Shown here: positions 61,378 to 64,000 of the stretch, piece after piece
Position numbering within the stretch: position 1 is the stretch's first letter
Layout of the letters: each line of letters starts with the position of its first letter
Origin: Aneurinibacillus danicus
GTDB taxonomy: Bacteria; Bacillota; Bacilli; Aneurinibacillales; Aneurinibacillaceae
Direction of reading: 5' to 3'
Length of the DNA: 64,000 nt
Assembly (NCBI RefSeq): GCF_007991215.1
Contig: NZ_BJXX01000013.1
Span: 62,001 to 126,000 of the forward strand
The notes under the pieces: generated by a model
What the model saw: the letters and a program-made list of their open reading frames with translations, nothing else
Database searches by the model: none
What the model was told of the DNA's origin: nothing
Program-made: the position numbers and the translations under genes

Positions 61378-61619
61378 TCGTCATCCCCCTCCAACTGAAA
61401 AGGGACGGTAACCTGCTCGCCTTCCTGATCCAGCAGCATTTCAATTTTTTGCTCGACATCGTTCAACTTCCGACTGCACAACTTAGATAGCTCCATGCCT
61501 TCCTGGAACAGAGCAATTGCCTTTTCCAGCGGCACATCTCCCGCTTCGAGCTGCTGCACTACTTCTTCCAATTGTTTCATCGCTTCTTCAAATGGCACTT
61601 CGGCTTTTTTCTTAGCCAT
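61374..61619 (-). CDS. xseB: exodeoxyribonuclease VII small subunit
   Basis: 81 residues, two helices (PFEEAMKQLEEVVQQLEAGD, PLEKAIALFQEGMELSKLC), the family consensus. It overlaps xseA by 8 bp and ispA by 4 bp. Confidence 0.95.
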   Translation of the reverse strand: MAKKKAEVPFEEAMKQLEEVVQQLEAGDVPLEKAIALFQEGMELSKLCSRKLNDVEQKIEMLLDQEGEQVTVPFQLEGDDE

Positions 61620-62979
61620 GGTTCTCCCCCTTTTTCATCTCCTCTACCCGACATGTGAGCGTCCCGTCAACCAATCGGACTGCAACCTGTTCGCCCACGG
61701 ACGTCTGCTCTACTGACGTTACCAGCCGCTCCGCTCCCTCTGCTTCCTGAAATACAAGCGAGTACCCCCGTCGCATGACTTTCAGCGGGCTGAGCGCATC
61801 CAGTTTATCCAACTGGCGGTTTAGCTGTTGATCCTTCTCTCTTATCAGCATCTGCATTGCCCGTATAAGACGCTTCTGCCGGTCGTCCAAACGTTCCCGC
61901 TCAAGCCTCGTCGTTACCGCAGGGCTGTATTGCAGTAAATGCCGGTGCATTTCTTTCCACTGAGCCTGTTTCTGTATACGATACTGCCTGGCGGCACGCC
62001 CAAGCCGTTGCTGCAGGCGGTCTAATTCCTGCTCATACTGCATCACATACCGTTCCGGCTGGCGCAGTACATAAGAACGCTGTATACGCGTGAACCGTTC
62101 TCGAAGCCGCTTTACCTGATATCGCAGCGAGGTTCCCAGGCGTCCGGTCAACTCCTCAATCCGACGGCGCAGCACCTGCATGTGCGGTACGGCGATTTCT
62201 GCCGCAGCCGTCGGGGTGGCAGCACGCATATCCGCTACAAAATCGGCAATCGTAAAATCCGTTTCATGCCCTACCGCCGAAATGACGGGAATTTGTGAGC
62301 GGAAAATACTGCGGGCCACCGCTTCTTCGTTAAATGCCCACAACTCTTCAATCGAGCCACCGCCCCGCCCTACAATCAGCACATCGACATCCTGCCGCCT
62401 GTTCATCTCCTCAATCGCGCGGCAAATCGACGGTGCGGCATGCTCCCCCTGCACCGCCACCGGATATAACAACACATTTGCCGCCGGATAACGGCGGCGG
62501 ATCGTCGTAATGATATCCCGCACCGCCGCACCGGTAGGCGAAGTAATAACGCCCACTCTGGACGGGTAGAGCGGAATCGGCTTTTTATGCCGCTCGTCGA
62601 ACAGTCCTTCGCTCTCCAGCTTTTCTTTTAATTGCTCGAACGCCATATAAAGGCTACCAATACCATCCGGCTGCATCTCTTTTGCATACAGCTGATACTG
62701 ACCGTCTCGCTCATACACAGAAACAGAACCGCGGATAAGTACCCGGGTTCCGTTTTTGGGGATAAATTTGAGATACCGGTTATACCCGGCAAACATTACA
62801 CCTTTGATTTTGGACTCTTCATCCTTGACGGTAAAATACATATGCCCGCGGGAGTGATGCACGAAGTTGGACAACTCGCCCCGCACCCACACATTCTGTA
62901 GCAACTCGTCAAAATCAAATGTATCTTTAATATAGCGCGTAAGGTCTTTTACCGAAAAAATTTGCCGGGTATCCTGCAC
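61612..62979 (-). CDS. xseA: exodeoxyribonuclease VII large subunit
   Basis: 455 residues: N-terminal OB fold (VWVRGELSNFVHHSRGHMYF), central catalytic domain with GRGGGSIEELWAFNEE and SAVGHETDFTI, and C-terminal coiled coil. Start GTG, with GGAAGGAAGAG upstream. 21 bp after folD. Confidence 0.95.
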   Translation of the reverse strand: MQDTRQIFSVKDLTRYIKDTFDFDELLQNVWVRGELSNFVHHSRGHMYFTVKDEESKIKGVMFAGYNRYLKFIPKNGTRVLIRGSVSVYERDGQYQLYAKEMQPDGIGSLYMAFEQLKEKLESEGLFDERHKKPIPLYPSRVGVITSPTGAAVRDIITTIRRRYPAANVLLYPVAVQGEHAAPSICRAIEEMNRRQDVDVLIVGRGGGSIEELWAFNEEAVARSIFRSQIPVISAVGHETDFTIADFVADMRAATPTAAAEIAVPHMQVLRRRIEELTGRLGTSLRYQVKRLRERFTRIQRSYVLRQPERYVMQYEQELDRLQQRLGRAARQYRIQKQAQWKEMHRHLLQYSPAVTTRLERERLDDRQKRLIRAMQMLIREKDQQLNRQLDKLDALSPLKVMRRGYSLVFQEAEGAERLVTSVEQTSVGEQVAVRLVDGTLTCRVEEMKKGENHG

Positions 62980-63000
62980 AACTCTCTTCCTTCCTGCGTT

Positions 63001-63867
63001 CTACTGCTTTTGTGCGACACGCGATAATTTCTTCGCCGCCTCCACCGTATTCTTCATCAGCATGGTAATCGTCATCGGCCCTACGCCGCGCGGTACCGGA
63101 GTCAAATAGCTCGCTACCTCTTTTACGGAATCAAAATGAACATCACCGACCAGCTTGCCTTCCGCGTTGCGGTTTACGCCGACATCGATAACGACCGCAC
63201 CACTCTTCACATGCTCGGCTCTGATCATCTCTGCACGGCCCACGGCTACCACCAGAATATCGGCCTGGCGCGTAATGGATGCAAGATCTTTCGTCCGGGA
63301 GTGGGCAATCGTTACGGTCGCATTTTCCTGCAATAATAACATAGCAACAGGCTTTCCTACAATATTGCTGCGTCCGATTACAACCGCATGCTTGCCTTCG
63401 ATCGATTGACCGGAGCGCTTGATGAGTTCAATGATGCCATGTGGCGTGCAGGGAAGATAGCAATCGCTTCCAATCAGCATGTTGCCTACATTAATCGGTG
63501 TAAAACCGTCCACATCCTTTTCCGGGCTAATCGCATCGATCACTGCTTTCTCCGAGATATGTTTCGGAAGCGGAAGTTGGACCAGAATCCCATGAATGTT
63601 CGGGTTTTGGTTGTATTCTTCTACCATAGCCAGCAACTCTTCCTGCGTGATGGAAGCGTCGCGCCGAATGACCTCAGAGTAAATGCCGATTTCATGGCAC
63701 GCTTTTTCCTTCCCCTTTACATACGAATGGGAAGCCGGATCATCCCCAATGAGAATAACCGCAAGCCCCGGGTGAATTCCCTGTTCTTTCAGTTGTGCCA
63801 CTTCCTCTTTCAGCGCGGCCCGAATTTCGGCCGCCACTTCTGCGCCGACAATAATATGTGCTGACAT
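63001..63867 (-). CDS. folD: bifunctional methylenetetrahydrofolate dehydrogenase/cyclohydrolase
   Basis: One-carbon metabolism enzyme interconverting methylene-, methenyl- and formyl-tetrahydrofolate. Motifs: the [14 protein letters not shown] segment with catalytic Lys (SHSYVKGK), [12 protein letters not shown], and NADP-binding [14 protein letters not shown], with [10 protein letters not shown] at the end. 288 residues. GGGAGG precedes the ATG. First visible gene of the conserved run; 63868-64000 shows no further gene. Confidence 0.95.
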   Translation of the reverse strand: MSAHIIVGAEVAAEIRAALKEEVAQLKEQGIHPGLAVILIGDDPASHSYVKGKEKACHEIGIYSEVIRRDASITQEELLAMVEEYNQNPNIHGILVQLPLPKHISEKAVIDAISPEKDVDGFTPINVGNMLIGSDCYLPCTPHGIIELIKRSGQSIEGKHAVVIGRSNIVGKPVAMLLLQENATVTIAHSRTKDLASITRQADILVVAVGRAEMIRAEHVKSGAVVIDVGVNRNAEGKLVGDVHFDSVKEVASYLTPVPRGVGPMTITMLMKNTVEAAKKLSRVAQKQ

Positions 63868-64000
63868 AATTTAATTCCTCCCGTCCAGGTGAAATATCGA
63901 GAAAGTTCAAGCTTTCATCTTCCTTTTCAGTGTAGCGAATCGGACGGGAGATTGCAAAGATAAATTACGAAATATATTTGGTAAATCAAATAAAATGTTC

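Noticed and set aside
1..64000. CRISPR array, prophage, integrative element or transposase
   Set aside because: No regularly spaced direct repeats, no phage structural or integrase genes and no transposase-like protein were seen; the repeats present are isolated intergenic palindromes.

Overview
The window is chromosomal DNA from an endospore-forming member of the Bacillota. The sporulation genes (spo0A, spoIVB, rsfA, a YhcN/YlaJ-type lipoprotein, a Spo0E-like phosphatase), the Bacillus-type conserved genes (mgsR/yqgY/yqgX-like, ylaH/ylaJ/ylaK-like, yktB-like, SR1P) and the Gram-positive Shine-Dalgarno sequences point to the Paenibacillaceae side of the Bacillales. Aneurinibacillus or Brevibacillus-like is my best guess; this is inference from gene content only. 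I see no rRNA, tRNA, CRISPR array, phage or transposase gene.

Layout. 1-14 kb holds acyl-CoA metabolism (biotin carboxylase, a crotonase), an RsfA regulator, a flap-type exonuclease, a CPA2 antiporter with an attenuator-like leader, MgsR/YqgY/YqgX-like genes, a MidA-type methyltransferase, a diguanylate cyclase, CcoS and PhoH/YlaK. 14-20 kb holds a CBS-PAS sigma-54 activator with its own sigma-54 promoter and repeat array, a ylaH-like operon and S-adenosylmethionine decarboxylase behind a structured leader. 20-34 kb is a complete reductive pyrimidine degradation region: preT-preA-pydB-pydC convert uracil or thymine to beta-alanine or beta-aminoisobutyrate, an aminotransferase and a semialdehyde dehydrogenase carry these into central metabolism, and a PucR regulator and an NCS1 permease supply control and uptake. 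34-51 kb is mixed housekeeping and accessory genes: aminopeptidase, arginine decarboxylase, the SR1P peptide gene with a CcpN-like operator, a shortened CcoG, a frameshifted secreted protein, and several small membrane proteins. 51-64 kb is the conserved minus-strand run folD-xseA-xseB-ispA-dxs-tlyA-nadK-argR-recN-spoIVB-spo0A, with a sigma-H promoter and Spo0A boxes before spo0A.

What stands out outside the genes is a set of intergenic palindromic repeats. Family B is a giant hairpin of about 190 bp with terminal inverted repeats and a conserved 31-nt apical loop. It also occurs in an internally shortened form, and several copies are joined to Family C, a roughly 50-bp palindrome. Family A is a roughly 190-bp hairpin element centred on an A-tract/GGCG stem. 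Other points worth checking are the sigma-54 promoter with phased GCATC sites, the A AAA AAG slip site that splits a signal peptide from its mature protein, and the structured leaders of speD and the antiporter gene.
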